This document shows positions 62,307 through 64,000 of a stretch of 64,000 bases of DNA, piece after piece (the stretch's first letter is position 1; the number at the start of each line of letters is the position of its first letter). The position numbers were made by a program, and so were the translations under genes. Below the pieces are notes generated by a model that searched no databases, was not told the origin of the DNA, and saw only the letters and a program-made list of their open reading frames with translations. The stretch is from an uncultured Bacilli bacterium (lineage in GTDB: Bacteria; Bacillota_I; Bacilli_A; RF39; UBA660): positions 62,001 through 126,000 of the forward strand of contig CAKPFG010000002.1 of NCBI GenBank assembly GCA_934153675.1, in the 5' to 3' direction.

Positions 62307-63146
62307 ATGAAAGAAAATAAGAAAGCAAAATTATACTTGATTCCAACACCAATAGGTAATTTTGATGATATTAGTATACGAGTTATAAATGTATTAAAAG
62401 AAGTTGATATAATATTTTGTGAAGATACAAGAACAACGTCAATTTTATTATCAAAATTAAATATCAAAAAAAAGTTGATAGCAAGTCACAAATATAATGA
62501 AAGTAAAAATATTAACAAAATTTTAAAATATTTGAGTGAGAATTTAGTTGTTGGAATTGTTAGTGATAGAGGAACACCAGTAATTAGTGATCCTGGATAT
62601 ATATTAACAAAAAATGTTATAGAAAATGGATATGAAGTAGTAGCCATTCCAGGACCTACTGCATTCGTACCGGCTTTAATAGCTTCTGGGATAAACCCCC
62701 ACCATTTTTTATTTTATGGATTTTTAGATTCGAAAAGATCTCAAAGAAAAAAGGAATTAGAGAATTTAAAATTAGAAAGGCATACAATTATATTTTATGA
62801 GGCCCCACATAGATTAAACGAAACAATAAATGATATGAAAATGATTTTGGGAAATAATAGGAAGGTATCTATTTCCCGGGAAATATCAAAAAAATATGAA
62901 AGAACATATCATGGGAAATTATTTGATATATTGGATAAAATAGATGAAACAAGAGGAGAATTTGTAATAGTTGTTGCGGGAAATAATTCAGTAGATACTA
63001 GTATCAATATTCCTATAATTGAGCATATTAAAATATATGAAAATCAAAATATTAGTACGATGGATGCAATTAAGCAAGTAGCTAAAGATAGACATATGAA
63101 AAAAAATGAAGTATATAAAGAATATTTGAAGGAGAAAGAAAAATGA
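62307..63146 (+). CDS. rsmI: 16S rRNA (cytidine1402-2'-O)-methyltransferase
   Basis: 279 residues. SAM-dependent tetrapyrrole-methylase fold: LYLIPTPIGNFDDISIRVINVL, FCEDTRTTSILLSKL, VGIVSDRGTPVISDPGY, IPGPTAFVPALIASG. AAAGGAA lies upstream, from the conserved leader. A Noc-type site is embedded in its coding sequence. Overlaps pth by 4 bases. Confidence 0.96.
   Translation: MKENKKAKLYLIPTPIGNFDDISIRVINVLKEVDIIFCEDTRTTSILLSKLNIKKKLIASHKYNESKNINKILKYLSENLVVGIVSDRGTPVISDPGYILTKNVIENGYEVVAIPGPTAFVPALIASGINPHHFLFYGFLDSKRSQRKKELENLKLERHTIIFYEAPHRLNETINDMKMILGNNRKVSISREISKKYERTYHGKLFDILDKIDETRGEFVIVVAGNNSVDTSINIPIIEHIKIYENQNISTMDAIKQVAKDRHMKKNEVYKEYLKEKEK
62871..62884. other. Noc-binding sequence inside rsmI
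   Basis: ATTTCCCGGGAAAT, an exact match to the B. subtilis Noc-binding sequence. Half-sites GGGAAAT also lie at about 62850 and 62940. A Noc protein with the matching specificity residues is encoded at 38608-40566. Confidence 0.7.
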
Positions 63147-63697
63147 AACTAGTGGTTGGTCTTGGCAATCCTTTAGAACAATATAAAAATACTAGGCATA
63201 ATGTTGGTTTTATGGTGCTAGATGAAGTAGCTAATATTTTAAATAAAAATTTTGATAAAGAAAAGTTTCAGGGGTTATATTTTTGTACTAATATAAAAAA
63301 TGAGAAGGTAATGTTTTTAAAACCACAAAAATTTATGAATTTATCTGGGGAGGTCGTTAAAAAAATAGTTGATTTTTATAAAATTTCAATTAATGATATA
63401 TATATTATAAGTGATGACCTAGATTTGCCGGTAGGTAAAATTAGATTGAAAAAAAAAGGAAGCAGTGGGGGGCATAATGGATTAAAAAATATTTTTTCTT
63501 TACTTAATACAACAGAAATAAAGAGAATAAAGATAGGAATATCTAATAATAAATTATGTGATACCAAAAATTATGTTTTGGGGAAGTTTGGTAAAGAAGA
63601 GATAATATCTATAAATGAAGCGATAAAAACAGTATCTGAAATTATTTTACATTTACCAGATACAGATTTTGATAAATTGATGTCTAAGTATAATTAA
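63143..63697 (+). CDS. pth: Peptidyl-tRNA hydrolase
   Basis: 184 residues; recycles peptidyl-tRNA. KLVVGLGNPLEQYKNTRHNVGFMVLDEV has the catalytic His; KPQKFMNLSGEVV, SDDLDLPVGKIRLKKKGSSGGHNGLKNI are diagnostic. Start overlaps the rsmI stop; mfd follows after 11 bases. Confidence 0.97.
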   Translation: MKLVVGLGNPLEQYKNTRHNVGFMVLDEVANILNKNFDKEKFQGLYFCTNIKNEKVMFLKPQKFMNLSGEVVKKIVDFYKISINDIYIISDDLDLPVGKIRLKKKGSSGGHNGLKNIFSLLNTTEIKRIKIGISNNKLCDTKNYVLGKFGKEEIISINEAIKTVSEIILHLPDTDFDKLMSKYN

Positions 63698-63708
63698 GAG
63701 GGGATACA

Positions 63709-64000
63709 ATGTTTTTTATAGATGAAAATATGGATTTTAATAAAACTTATATTAATGGTTTAACTGTAGAATTAAAGGGCTATTATCTTTATAATCTTTA
63801 TAAGAAAAAGAATGATTCCGTTCTTTTTGTTACTTCAAATTTATATGATGCAAATAAAATATATCAGATTGTTTTAAATTATACTGATAAAGTATTATTT
63901 TTCCCCATGGATGATTTTTTAACGAGTGAAGCTTTAGCTATTAGTCCTGAATTTTTATCATATCGTTTAGATTCTTTAAGTAAAATAATTTATGAAAAAT
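63709..64000 (+). CDS. mfd: Transcription-repair coupling factor Mfd, N-terminus (cut by window edge)
   Basis: First 97 codons. VLFVTSNLYDANKIYQIVLNYTDKVLFFPMDDFLTSEALAISPEFLSYRL matches the UvrB-homology module of Mfd (typically FPxxDxLxxEAxxxSPExxxxRL). GAGGGG precedes the ATG. The pth-mfd order is normal in Bacillota. Confidence 0.88.
   Translation, partial: MFFIDENMDFNKTYINGLTVELKGYYLYNLYKKKNDSVLFVTSNLYDANKIYQIVLNYTDKVLFFPMDDFLTSEALAISPEFLSYRLDSLSKIIYEK

Noticed and set aside
1..64000. CRISPR array, rRNA or tRNA genes
   Set aside because: No regularly spaced repeats of suitable length and no T-arm or rRNA signature was found on either strand by reading; a short tRNA could still be missed without a covariance search.

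Overview
The window comes from an AT-rich, low-GC Bacillota chromosome and spans the replication origin. The codon use, strong AGGAGG ribosome binding sites, the gene order rpmH-rnpA-yidC-jag-mnmE-mnmG-rsmG-noc and dnaA-dnaN-recF-gyrB-gyrA, BofA, a ComK-like protein, Noc and an Agr system point to class Bacilli in the broad sense, probably an uncultured, streamlined gut lineage. The exact genus cannot be read from the sequence. UGA is a stop codon and Trp is encoded by TGG. No rRNA, tRNA or CRISPR array was seen.

Layout. (1) 1-9854 is an accessory region behind the 3' end of secA. It holds three decayed copies of the secA C-terminal SEC-C coding end (334-384, 6009-6053, 8260-8304), each followed by a terminator-like hairpin. 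It also holds three broken tyrosine integrases, a SigK/SigE-like sigma factor with extra HTH-like modules, a TPR protein, trpS under a Trp T-box, a HEPN/kinase-like gene pair and a small membrane protein. It reads as a series of integrations at the secA 3' end. (2) 9855-13314: secA, hpf and a cold-shock gene. (3) 13443-16468: an agr quorum-sensing locus, with agrB-agrD convergent to agrA-agrC and a recognisable thiolactone pheromone precursor. (4) 16521-30157: the S10-spc-alpha ribosomal protein cluster on the minus strand, from rpsJ to rplQ, lacking rpmD and map. (5) 30309-33426: a small unknown protein, gpsA, rpsF-ssb-rpsR and ung. (6) 33441-34652: a decayed IS110-type element. (7) 34737-40566: lgt, a holin-like membrane gene, uvrB, an intergenic stretch with gene remains, and an oversized noc. 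(8) 40654-46760: rsmG, mnmG, mnmE, jag, yidC, rnpA, rpmH. (9) 46857-48556: bipartite oriC around dnaA. (10) 48578-61740: dnaN, comK-like, recF, gyrB, gyrA, SRP RNA, tadA, dnaX, ybaB, recR, bofA, holB, ricT and a methyltransferase, with three parS sites between gyrA and dnaX. (11) 61831-62292: a second, inverted IS110 relic. (12) rsmI, pth and the start of mfd.

Gene orientation flips at about 46.8 kb: nearly all core genes point away from dnaA, as expected for an origin with leading-strand genes. The core genes serve replication initiation, clamp and gyrase supply, chromosome organisation (Noc and parS), membrane insertion (SecA, SecY, YidC), tRNA modification and ribosome synthesis. The most unusual items are the secA-3' integration array with its integrase-less HEPN/kinase cassette, the Noc protein with a very long Asn-rich insert and its own half-site operators, the ComK-like gene in the dnaN-recF slot, the AgrD pheromone gene, and the inverted IS110 relics that flank the origin and share a 78-bp conserved leader upstream of ung and rsmI.
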